A DNA stretch of 54,671 nt, from assembly GCA_025350305.1 (NCBI GenBank), contig JANXYC010000069.1, forward strand, positions 1-54,671, read 5' to 3'. A model generated the notes under the pieces. It worked only from the letters and a program-made list of their open reading frames with translations, had not been told where the DNA came from and ran no database searches. Positions within the stretch are counted from its first letter, which is position 1, and each line of letters starts with the position of its first letter. The position numbers were made by a program, and so were the translations under genes. The DNA is from Cyclobacteriaceae bacterium (lineage in GTDB: Bacteria; Bacteroidota; Bacteroidia; Cytophagales; Cyclobacteriaceae). Below are positions 16,158-23,959 of this stretch, in pieces.

Positions 16158-18092
16158 ATGCTCAAACGAATTTTTGATAAGAAAAAAGATTACGTGGAAA
16201 TTCCAGCGGAAGAGCGGGAGGCTATTATAGAGAAATCGAGCAAGCAGGTCTCCCGTGGGGTATTTTATTCGACCATTATCATTATCACATCTTTCTTGCC
16301 CGTGTTTATGCTCACCGGACAAGAAGGAAAATTGTTTCACCCGTTGGCATACACAAAGACATTTATCCTGATCGTAGATGCTTTTCTGGTTATCACCCTG
16401 GCCCCCGTGATGATTTCTTTATTCATGCGCGGCAAATTCAAAAACGAAATGGCAAATCCGCTGACGCGGTCGCTTGAAAATATTTACGAGCCTGTTATTC
16501 GTGTTTGTATGAAGTGGAGAAAAACGACCATTGGCATTAATCTTCTTGCTTTGGCTATCAGCGTTCCTTTAATGATCAGCCTCGGGAGTGAATTTATGCC
16601 CCCGTTAGACGAACAATCCATTTTGTTTATGCCGGTGACCTTACCGGATATTTCCAATTCCGAAATCAAACGGATCCTGCAAGTTCAAGATAAGATTATC
16701 AAGTCTGTTCCGGAGGTGGATAAAGTATTGGGTAAAGCGGGCAGGGCGAGCACGCCCACTGACAATTCACCTATCAGTATGATTGAAACGATCATCATGC
16801 TTAAACCAAAATCAGCATGGCGCGAAGGAAAAACCAAAAAAGATATTGTGAATGAACTGGACGCGAAACTTCAAATCCCCGGTGTAGTCAATGGATGGAC
16901 GCAGCCGATCATCAACCGCATTAATATGCTGGCCACTGGTATTCGCACAGATGTGGGTGTAAAAGTTCATGGTCAAAACCTGGATACAATCTATGCAGTA
17001 TCGGAACGCGTGAAGAAATTGATGGAAGACATCCCTGGCGTTAAAGATCTGTATGTAGAACCGATTACAGGAGGTAAATACTTATTGATAGATATTGATC
17101 GCGAAAAAATTGGACGATATGGTTTGAGTATTCAAGACGTAAACATGCTGGTGGAAACTGCCATTGGCGGAACTCCTTTAGCCAACACCATTGAAGGCCG
17201 TCAACGCTTTTCAATCAATGTGAGACTGCCACAGGACTATCGCAATAGTATTGACCGGATCAAAAGAATTCCAGTCAGGACAGGCTCCTTTGGCACAATT
17301 CCATTGTCCTCTGTAGCAGAAGTACGATTTGAAAATGGCCCTCCAATGATTCAGTCGGATAATGCTATGCTTCGTGGCGCTGTCCTGTTCAACGTTCGTG
17401 ACCGCGACCTGGGAAGCACGGTAAAAGAGGCAATCGAAAAAGTTAATACAGATTTGACCGGCTTGCCAAACGGTTATTTCATCGAGTGGAGTGGGCAATA
17501 TGAGAATCTTATCAGGGGAAAGCGTACGCTGGCCATTATTACCCCGGTAGTGTTGCTCATTATTTTCATGTCGCTCTACCTGGCGTTTAAATCTATCCGC
17601 GAGGCCTTTCTAAGTTTGATTACCGTTCCATTTGCACTCATTGGCGGAGCCTACATTATTTATTTCTATGGTGTGCACCTTTCTGTAGCCGTGGCAGTCG
17701 GATTCATTGCATTGTTTGGTATAGCCGTCGAAACGGGGGTAGTGATGGTAATCTATTTGAATGATGCCATGGAGCAATTGATCGCACGCAAAGGAAACTC
17801 AAAAGATACAATTACTAAGGAAGATTTGCGGGAGGCTGTAATTGCGGGCGCCGCCAAACGCCTTCGCCCAAAACTAATGACGGTGTGTGTTGCACTGTTT
17901 GGTTTGGTGCCTGTATTATGGTCAACCGGTGTTGGAAGCGATGTGATGCAACCAATTGTACTACCCATGATTGGCGGCGTGCTAACCTCGTCTACCCACA
18001 TCCTGCTCGTTACTCCGTTGATCTTCCTGATGGCGAAAGAATATGAATTAAGAAAATTCGGAAAAATTGAAATCCATGAAAACAGACATTAG
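16158..18092 (+). CDS. cusA: CusA Cu(I)/Ag(I) RND efflux pump, C-terminal part (frameshifted)
   Basis: The 644 residues carry TM5-TM12 and the second periplasmic half. Three methionines lie in FMPVTLPD (158), PISMIETI (208) and INMLATG (257). Their spacing of 50 and 49 equals that of the copper-binding triad of E. coli CusA (Met573, Met623, Met672, from memory). This is strong evidence for Cu(I)/Ag(I) rather than Zn/Co specificity. With the upstream part the pump would be about 1075 aa, a normal length. The frame is open for only four codons before this ATG. The end overlaps the cusC start. Confidence 0.92.
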   Translation: MLKRIFDKKKDYVEIPAEEREAIIEKSSKQVSRGVFYSTIIIITSFLPVFMLTGQEGKLFHPLAYTKTFILIVDAFLVITLAPVMISLFMRGKFKNEMANPLTRSLENIYEPVIRVCMKWRKTTIGINLLALAISVPLMISLGSEFMPPLDEQSILFMPVTLPDISNSEIKRILQVQDKIIKSVPEVDKVLGKAGRASTPTDNSPISMIETIIMLKPKSAWREGKTKKDIVNELDAKLQIPGVVNGWTQPIINRINMLATGIRTDVGVKVHGQNLDTIYAVSERVKKLMEDIPGVKDLYVEPITGGKYLLIDIDREKIGRYGLSIQDVNMLVETAIGGTPLANTIEGRQRFSINVRLPQDYRNSIDRIKRIPVRTGSFGTIPLSSVAEVRFENGPPMIQSDNAMLRGAVLFNVRDRDLGSTVKEAIEKVNTDLTGLPNGYFIEWSGQYENLIRGKRTLAIITPVVLLIIFMSLYLAFKSIREAFLSLITVPFALIGGAYIIYFYGVHLSVAVAVGFIALFGIAVETGVVMVIYLNDAMEQLIARKGNSKDTITKEDLREAVIAGAAKRLRPKLMTVCVALFGLVPVLWSTGVGSDVMQPIVLPMIGGVLTSSTHILLVTPLIFLMAKEYELRKFGKIEIHENRH

Positions 18093-19422
18093 ACTGGAGA
18101 TAGTAGACTTGAGACTCAGGATGAGCGAAAGGAGCAATTTGTCAATTGTCAATTGTTCCCGGTGCCTACCCTTCAGTCGACGGACATGGTCGGGATCAAT
18201 TCTTCTGATTGCAATTTGCGCGCTAGCTTCAATAGGCTCATCTGCCCAAGTTGTAACGCTCGACAGCATTCTTACTGTTGTAAAGGAAAAAAACCCCATG
18301 TTGAAGAGCTACCATTCTCGTGCAGAGGCCATGAACGCTTACGCGAAAGGTGCAAAAAGCTGGATTGCTCCGGAAGTGGGCGGCGGACTGTGGATGCTTC
18401 CTTACAAAAAAGTTACGGATGAGCGTGACAAAGGCCAGATCATGCTATCGGTACAGCAGAAATTCACCAACCCGGCAAAGCTTCGGGCAAATCAGGGATA
18501 CCTCGAATCGAAAGCAGCGATCGAGCAAGCCGGCGAAACGTATGTCTTCAACGAATTAAGAGCACAGGCAAAAACAGCCTATTACCAATGGCTGGTACTC
18601 GAGAAAAAGAAAACGGTTCTCAAAGAAAACGAAGAGATTATCGGCCTTGTGCTGAAGATCGCCCAATTGCGTTATCCCTATAATCAAAGCAAGCTGAGCA
18701 ATATCTATAAAGCAGAAGGACGTCTGCAAGAAGTGCGAAATACTATTTTGATGAATAACAATCAGATCGTTCAGAAAAATATATTAATCAACCAGTTAAT
18801 GAATGTATCCAGCGATTTGCGGTTTTCGATTGATACGACTAATCGGATAAATCAATTTTTACCGGATGTAATTGACACGGCGGTTTTTGTGGACGGACGC
18901 AGTGATGTTAAAAGGATTGATAAAAGCATTCAAGCCATGAGACTCAACCAGGCATTGGAAAAATATCAATCAAAACCGGACTTCAATCTGAGCTTTAATC
19001 ACATGTTAGCCAGGGGAAACGGAATGCCTAACCAATTCATGTTGCTGGGCATGATCTCTATTCCGATTGCGCCCTGGTCTTCCAAAATATACAAAGCCAA
19101 CGTTCAAGGAATGGGTAAGGAAATCGAAGCCATGAAAAGCGAACGCGCGGCTATCCTGAATGAGCTTCAGGGCATGACCGCGAGTATGATAGCTGAGATC
19201 GGCACCTTGAGCAAACAGATTGAAAATTACGAAAAGCGTATCGTTCCGGCCCTTCGTAAAAATTACGAGACGCTCATGCTGGCCTACGAAGAGAATAAGG
19301 AAGAACTCCCCATTGTAATTGATGCCTGGGAAACACTCAATATGACCCAGATGCAGTATTTGGAAACAGTTCAGAAGTATTATGAAATGATTGTGAGCTA
19401 TGAAAAGCAAATTGAAAAATAA
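18076..19422 (+). CDS. CusC-type outer-membrane efflux protein (TolC family)
   Basis: The product is 448 aa with two helical-hairpin TolC repeats (about residues 60-250 and 270-445), as expected for an outer-membrane channel partner of CusA/CusB. The ATG at 18076 lies inside the end of cusA. Oddly, about 24 residues after the start are encoded by 7-bp-period repeat arrays, and only then comes a signal peptide (WSGSILLIAICALASIGSSAQ). No in-frame ATG lies between the arrays and the signal, so either the n-region is repeat-derived or a non-ATG start is used. Its stop overlaps the adaptor start. Confidence 0.88.
   Translation: MKTDIRLEIVDLRLRMSERSNLSIVNCSRCLPFSRRTWSGSILLIAICALASIGSSAQVVTLDSILTVVKEKNPMLKSYHSRAEAMNAYAKGAKSWIAPEVGGGLWMLPYKKVTDERDKGQIMLSVQQKFTNPAKLRANQGYLESKAAIEQAGETYVFNELRAQAKTAYYQWLVLEKKKTVLKENEEIIGLVLKIAQLRYPYNQSKLSNIYKAEGRLQEVRNTILMNNNQIVQKNILINQLMNVSSDLRFSIDTTNRINQFLPDVIDTAVFVDGRSDVKRIDKSIQAMRLNQALEKYQSKPDFNLSFNHMLARGNGMPNQFMLLGMISIPIAPWSSKIYKANVQGMGKEIEAMKSERAAILNELQGMTASMIAEIGTLSKQIENYEKRIVPALRKNYETLMLAYEENKEELPIVIDAWETLNMTQMQYLETVQKYYEMIVSYEKQIEK
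18084..18157. repeat. Heptad arrays inside the cusC 5' coding region
   Basis: The first array reads AGACATT-AGACTGG-AGATAGT-AGACTTG-AGACTCA-GGATGAG from 18084 and includes the cusA stop codon. The second has GTCAATT units at 18141 and 18148. Both are read as codons of the cusC N-terminus. Confidence 0.7.
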
Positions 19423-20788
19423 AATGCTCAGTGCGAATTGCAATCCCGATCCCGATAGCCATCGGGACGATCGGGAACGAACAAAAAATTATGATGCGCT
19501 ATTCGTCATTCGTCATTCGTCATTCATCATTGCATTTAGTGTTATTCTTCTAACAGGATGTACGAGCAAGAAGGAAGCAGTTCATCACGATACCTACACC
19601 TGCCCAATGCACCCGACTATCATTCGGGAAAAGCCAGGGGCGTGTCCGGTTTGCGGAATGGATTTAGTAAAGAAAGGACAACCGGGAGAAGAAGTGAAGA
19701 TCACAGCAGAACTTAATTATCTGCTGAAGCCGACGAATGCGATGGTCATCACTTCCATCAAAACGATTATGCCCGTTCAGAAAGCACTGGATTTTACCAC
19801 ACATGCGAATGGTATAATTGCGTATGATACCCGGAGATTTTCATCAGTCCCAATACGCTTTGGAGGCCGTATTGAAAAACTTTGGATTAAGTACAATTTT
19901 CAACCGATACGGAAAGGCCGGAAGGTCCTTGAGATTTACAGTCCTGAATTGGTTACCGCCCAGCGGGATCTGCTGTATCTTTTGAAATCAGATAAAGAAA
20001 ATTCTCAACTCCTGGAAGGGGCAAAGGAGAAATTGAGGCTATTGGGTGTATCCAATTCACAGATCGATCAACTGGTTTCGTCGGGACAGGAGTTGTATTC
20101 ATTCGCTGTTTATAGCCCTGTTGACGGATACATTGTTGAAGAGGGCTCGTTGAAGGCATGGGTTCCAGCAGTATTGGGGCAATCACCAAACGCTTCGATG
20201 GATGGTGGTATGGCCAGTGGAGGTTCTTCGGCTGTTCAACAAACTTCCACTGCTTTTTCGGGTGGTGAATTACTCATACGCGAAGGTATGTACGTTAGCA
20301 CCGGGCAAGTTATTTTCAAAGTTGTTAATACAGAATATGTATGGGCTGAGTTCGATGTGTACCAACGGGATGCTGCCTTTGTTAAGGTAAATGATCGTGT
20401 TCAAGTAACTCAAGAAAATGCACCGTTTGTGGAGGCGAGGGTGAACTTCGTTCAGCCTTTCTTTAAAAGCGGGGAAAGTTTCACGAAGGTGAGGGTGTAT
20501 TTACCGAATGCGGGAAACAGATTTCGCATAGGCCAATTAGTAACCGCTTCACTTACCTCGCCATCCGGAGATTCGATGTGGATTCCGTTATCGGCACGGC
20601 TTAATTTGGGCACAAAAGAAATTGCTTTTACAAAAAAACGAGGTGTGTTCCGGCCCAAAGAAATTGTTACAGCACGGCGATCCGGTGAATGGGTCGAAGT
20701 ACTGGAAGGACTTGCGGTAAGTGACAGCCTTGCTTACAATGCGCAATTTATGATTGATAGCGAAAGTTTCATTAAAGTGAAAAATTGA
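19400..20788 (+). CDS. CusB-type periplasmic adaptor lipoprotein with N-terminal heavy-metal-binding motif
   Basis: Possible starts are ATG 19400 (inside cusC) or ATG 19424 (2 bp after the cusC stop). The lipobox is ILLTGC. Next comes a YTCPMHP...GACPVCGMDL module, then HlyD/CusB barrel-sandwich and beta-barrel domains (IEKLWIKYNF, YSPVDGYIVEEG, RVQVTQENAPF). Such adaptors link CusA to CusC and pass Cu(I) on through Met/Cys sites. Here the start of the protein, including the hydrophobic part of the signal peptide (ALFVIRHSSFII), is encoded by a palindromic repeat plus an ATTCGTC heptad array. Confidence 0.88.
   Translation: MKSKLKNKMLSANCNPDPDSHRDDRERTKNYDALFVIRHSSFIIAFSVILLTGCTSKKEAVHHDTYTCPMHPTIIREKPGACPVCGMDLVKKGQPGEEVKITAELNYLLKPTNAMVITSIKTIMPVQKALDFTTHANGIIAYDTRRFSSVPIRFGGRIEKLWIKYNFQPIRKGRKVLEIYSPELVTAQRDLLYLLKSDKENSQLLEGAKEKLRLLGVSNSQIDQLVSSGQELYSFAVYSPVDGYIVEEGSLKAWVPAVLGQSPNASMDGGMASGGSSAVQQTSTAFSGGELLIREGMYVSTGQVIFKVVNTEYVWAEFDVYQRDAAFVKVNDRVQVTQENAPFVEARVNFVQPFFKSGESFTKVRVYLPNAGNRFRIGQLVTASLTSPSGDSMWIPLSARLNLGTKEIAFTKKRGVFRPKEIVTARRSGEWVEVLEGLAVSDSLAYNAQFMIDSESFIKVKN
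19444..19535. repeat. CCCGAT palindrome plus ATTCGTC heptad array within the adaptor gene
   Basis: Positions 19444-19476 form an imperfect palindrome (TCCCGAT ... ATCGGGA). Positions 19501-19528 are three ATTCGTC units and one ATTCATC. Both lie between the possible start codons and the lipobox of the adaptor, in frame. Confidence 0.75.
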
Positions 20789-20790
20789 AT

Positions 20791-21987
20791 ATGAAAACAT
20801 CAACATATGGCTTACTACTATTTATAGCGCTGGTGTTCGCGATGTGTAGAAAGAAGGATGAGCATGCACAACACAAGGAACGGACTACCAGGTATACATG
20901 CCCGATGCATCCGCAAATTGTTCAGGATAAACCTGGTCCTTGCCCGATCTGTGGTATGGACCTGGTAAAGATGAATGCATCCACCGGTGCCAATGGTTCG
21001 ATCATGCTTAGCGAAAGTCAGATTAAATTGGCAAACATCACCACGATGCTTACGCGTTTCGAGAGTATGGGAGAAAAGACCATCCTCACCGGAAGATTAA
21101 TGGTGAATGAAGAGCAAACCGAAGTAATCAGCAGCCGGGTGCAAGGCCGTATTGAAAAATTGTATTTTAAAGAAGTTGGCCAACGGGTCGTGCGGGGCGA
21201 AAAGCTCTATGAAATTTACAGCGAACCGCTGTTGATACTTCAGCAGGAGTATCTTTTGGCGTTTCGACAGTTCGAGGAACTGAAAGAGAAACGTTACGAA
21301 TCCTTTCTGAAGGCATCTGAAAAGAAGCTGGGCCTTTTCGGTATGACCAAAGAACAAGCAGGGGAGCTTGCCAAACGGAAGAAAGCCGATTCCCGGATTA
21401 CTTTTCTGGCGCCGGTATCAGGAATCATCACCCGTACTGATGCAACAGAAGGACAGTATGTTTCGGAAGGTGGTAGCTTGTACCGTATCGAAAAACTCGA
21501 CCAGGTTTGGGTAGAGGCTGAACTTTATCAGGGCGAATCTTCCCTTGTAAAAACAGGAGATGTTGTGAGGGTGCAAATCAGCGGGTTTGAAAATATGCCG
21601 GTTGAAGGGAAGGTCACTTTCTTAAGCCCTGAATATCGCCAAGGGAGCCAGATCATATTATTGAGGGCCGTGATTGCAAATCCTGACCGGGAATTCCTTC
21701 CAGGTGCGCAGGCGAATGTCATCCTTTCTCACTCGGAGAAAAAAGCCATTGCACTTCCTGTAGATGCTGTAATTCGCGATGCCAACGGAAGTCACGTCTG
21801 GATACTACAAGAAGACGGAGCCTTCAGACCTCGCATGGTAAAGACGGGTCTTGAGAATTTTGAAAAAGTGGAGATCACCGAGGGGCTTGAAGAAAAGGAG
21901 AACGCGGTGATTACCGGCGCCTATTTACTTTACAGTGAACTTGTGCTTAAGAAGGGCGGAGATCCCATGGCGGGACACCATCATTAA
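20791..21987 (+). CDS. Second CusB-type periplasmic adaptor with N-terminal heavy-metal-binding motif
   Basis: The ATG at 20791 comes 2 bp after the previous stop. The protein has a signal peptide with a possible lipobox (FAMC), then YTCPMHP...GPCPICGMDL at about residues 32-56, and a complete HlyD-type adaptor (RIEKLYFKEVGQRVV, FLAPVSGIITRTDATEGQYV, VWVEAELYQGE). It ends in GHHH. It is related to, but clearly different from, the adaptor just upstream, so the pump may use a hetero-adaptor ring or each adaptor may serve a different condition. Confidence 0.9.
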   Translation: MKTSTYGLLLFIALVFAMCRKKDEHAQHKERTTRYTCPMHPQIVQDKPGPCPICGMDLVKMNASTGANGSIMLSESQIKLANITTMLTRFESMGEKTILTGRLMVNEEQTEVISSRVQGRIEKLYFKEVGQRVVRGEKLYEIYSEPLLILQQEYLLAFRQFEELKEKRYESFLKASEKKLGLFGMTKEQAGELAKRKKADSRITFLAPVSGIITRTDATEGQYVSEGGSLYRIEKLDQVWVEAELYQGESSLVKTGDVVRVQISGFENMPVEGKVTFLSPEYRQGSQIILLRAVIANPDREFLPGAQANVILSHSEKKAIALPVDAVIRDANGSHVWILQEDGAFRPRMVKTGLENFEKVEITEGLEEKENAVITGAYLLYSELVLKKGGDPMAGHHH

Positions 21988-22039
21988 ATGATGGAAACGC
22001 AAGGAAAGATTGTTGTAAACCATAAAACTAAAATTAATT

Positions 22040-22663
22040 ATGAAAACTAAACATGCTATCGTAAGTGTTCTGACATTCGTACTTGTCGTATTTTTGACCG
22101 CCTGTTCAGGGAACAAGAAGGAAACTGCTGAAAGTAATGAAGGTCATGGCCAGGCAGAACAAGCCAAAGCTTCAACCACCTCAACTCCAGACGAAGTGAA
22201 AGCATTTGAAAATGTGGATGCTTCCGTAAAAACTCAAATCAACGGGTTCCTGGCGGATTACTTCGCATTGAATCAGGCGTTGATCGAAGATAACCAGGAC
22301 GGCGCAAAAGCAGCAGCAAAAAAATTATTGGCTACCGTCAGCAAATTCGATATGTCAAAGCTCATAAGCGAACAAATGGATTTTTATCACACGCAATTGG
22401 AAAAATTGAATCAGGGTCTTAAGGGCATTGGCGAAAGCACGGATATTGAAGAGACCCGGCTCGAGCTGGCCACGCTCAGTGATGCCATGTATGCCTTGGT
22501 GAAGGCCTATCGTCCGAATGAATCAGCGCTTTATTTTCAATTCTGCCCGATGGCACAAAATGGGGATGGCGCTAACTGGCTCAGCAAGACAAAAGAAATC
22601 GTGAATCCTTACATGGGCCAGCGTATGCTGAAATGCGGAAGAACAAAAGAAACACTTAACTAA
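22040..22663 (+). CDS. DUF3347 lipoprotein, copper-island periplasmic protein
   Basis: The product is 207 aa with a lipobox (FLTAC), then an acidic linker and a helical DUF3347 domain (QINGFLADYFALNQALIEDN). The last part carries FQFCPMAQNGDGANWLS, a Cys/Met motif typical of the family and likely to bind Cu(I). DUF3347 domains are often encoded next to, or fused with, Cus-type adaptors in Bacteroidetes. It lies 52 bp after the second adaptor and 25 bp before the next gene. Confidence 0.85.
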   Translation: MKTKHAIVSVLTFVLVVFLTACSGNKKETAESNEGHGQAEQAKASTTSTPDEVKAFENVDASVKTQINGFLADYFALNQALIEDNQDGAKAAAKKLLATVSKFDMSKLISEQMDFYHTQLEKLNQGLKGIGESTDIEETRLELATLSDAMYALVKAYRPNESALYFQFCPMAQNGDGANWLSKTKEIVNPYMGQRMLKCGRTKETLN

Positions 22664-22688
22664 ATTCTCAAAACTAAATTTAGAAAGA

Positions 22689-23258
22689 ATGAAAACCCTA
22701 AAGAAAATCTCATTGTTGATACTTGTTGTGGTATTCGCAATTCAAATTACCCGGGGCCAGGCTCAAGATTACAAAGGGCATAGAATTGATGACTCAGGAA
22801 AAGTTACAGACAAAGATGGTAAACACATTGGCAACGTGACAAAGGAGGGAGTTATCAGGGATGCTTCAGGGATGAAAGTTGCTTATGTTGATGGCAACGG
22901 TTCATTAATAGATGCAATAAGCGGCAAAAATCTTGGCAAGGTTGGGAAAAATGGAAATTTTGTTCCCTATTCCGCCAAATCTGCTAACGAAAGCTGGTCT
23001 GTAAGTTCACCTGAAAATGGTACTTGCCTGATAAAGGATAAGGATGGTAATATTAAAGCTGAGGTGCACGAAACCTATAAGAATATTGGTGCTTGTGCCA
23101 TTCATTGCCTTACCCAGCACATGAAGCACGGTGAGGTGATGGATGAAAGCAAAATGGAATCTGCATCGTACACCTGCTCTATGCATCCTGATGTGACTTC
23201 GGACAAACCGGGGAAATGTAGTAAATGTGGAATGGACCTCGTAAAGAAAAAGAAGTAG
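22689..23258 (+). CDS. Secreted protein with Gly/Asp repeats and C-terminal heavy-metal-binding motif
   Basis: A signal peptide (ISLLILVVVFAIQITRG) is followed by short repeats of the type IDDSGKVTDKDGKHIGNVTKEG (residues 32-95). These resemble the small beta repeats in which a G-D/N-G turn alternates with a V/I strand. Then comes a Cys/His segment (GACAIHCLTQHMKHG) that matches the conserved part of secreted copper-island proteins, and finally YTCSMHP...GKCSKCGMDL at the C-terminus. A periplasmic metal sponge is plausible. The exact role is unknown. Confidence 0.75.
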   Translation: MKTLKKISLLILVVVFAIQITRGQAQDYKGHRIDDSGKVTDKDGKHIGNVTKEGVIRDASGMKVAYVDGNGSLIDAISGKNLGKVGKNGNFVPYSAKSANESWSVSSPENGTCLIKDKDGNIKAEVHETYKNIGACAIHCLTQHMKHGEVMDESKMESASYTCSMHPDVTSDKPGKCSKCGMDLVKKKK

Positions 23259-23302
23259 GTAGCCCAAAAGCCTGATGGTACAAATAAATTGAATTCGGTT
23301 CA

Positions 23303-23950
23303 ATGAGCTTATCTGCCAGATTTAAAACCAGAGCGAAGGATCATGCAATTCTTCTTATTGGTACTGTAGTGCTGTTAGTCCTGCTCATTAAGTCAATTCC
23401 AGGTGACGACGTAACGTATTTGTGGAGCATGGGAACCGGATATGTAAGTATCATTTTATTGGCGATCACGTTACTCATAGGGCCGCTAAATATTTATACC
23501 GAAAGAGTTAACCCGGTATCTACGGATCTGAGAAGGGATGTAGGTATCTGGTGTGGTCTCACAGGCTTAGCTCATATTGTGATTGGTATTCAGGTACACA
23601 TGGGAAATATCTGGCTATATTTTTTTAAAGCAGTAAAGGGAGACGACAGTTACAAATTCCGAGATGATCTGTTTGGCTGGTCAAATTATGCAGGCCTCCT
23701 TGCAGGGCTGATCGTGCTGGTCCTGTTACTACTGTCAAATGATCTTTCGCTAAAATGGCTGAGACCGAGACGTTGGAAAAATATTCAGCGCTGGAATTAT
23801 CTTCTGTTTGGGTTGGTGCTGATGCATGGAATCATGTATCAGATAATAGAGAAACGTACGATGGTTATAATTCTTTTGTTTTCGATGATCATGCTGATGG
23901 CGGTTATCGGACAGTCCATCGGATTTTCAATTGCGAGGAAAAATAAATAA
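23303..23950 (+). CDS. Ferric-reductase-like transmembrane protein
   Basis: This 215-aa membrane protein has about six helices. Histidines sit in two of them (LTGLAHIVIGIQVHM and LFGLVLMHGIMYQ), as expected for axial heme ligands of the ferric-reductase/YedZ-like fold. The segment RRDVGIWCGL before the first His helix is also typical. It lies 9 bp before copA. A metal-reducing or quinol-linked electron-transfer role in the island fits, but no partner flavoprotein or molybdoprotein gene is present. Confidence 0.72.
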   Translation: MSLSARFKTRAKDHAILLIGTVVLLVLLIKSIPGDDVTYLWSMGTGYVSIILLAITLLIGPLNIYTERVNPVSTDLRRDVGIWCGLTGLAHIVIGIQVHMGNIWLYFFKAVKGDDSYKFRDDLFGWSNYAGLLAGLIVLVLLLLSNDLSLKWLRPRRWKNIQRWNYLLFGLVLMHGIMYQIIEKRTMVIILLFSMIMLMAVIGQSIGFSIARKNK

Positions 23951-23959
23951 GAGAAAGTC

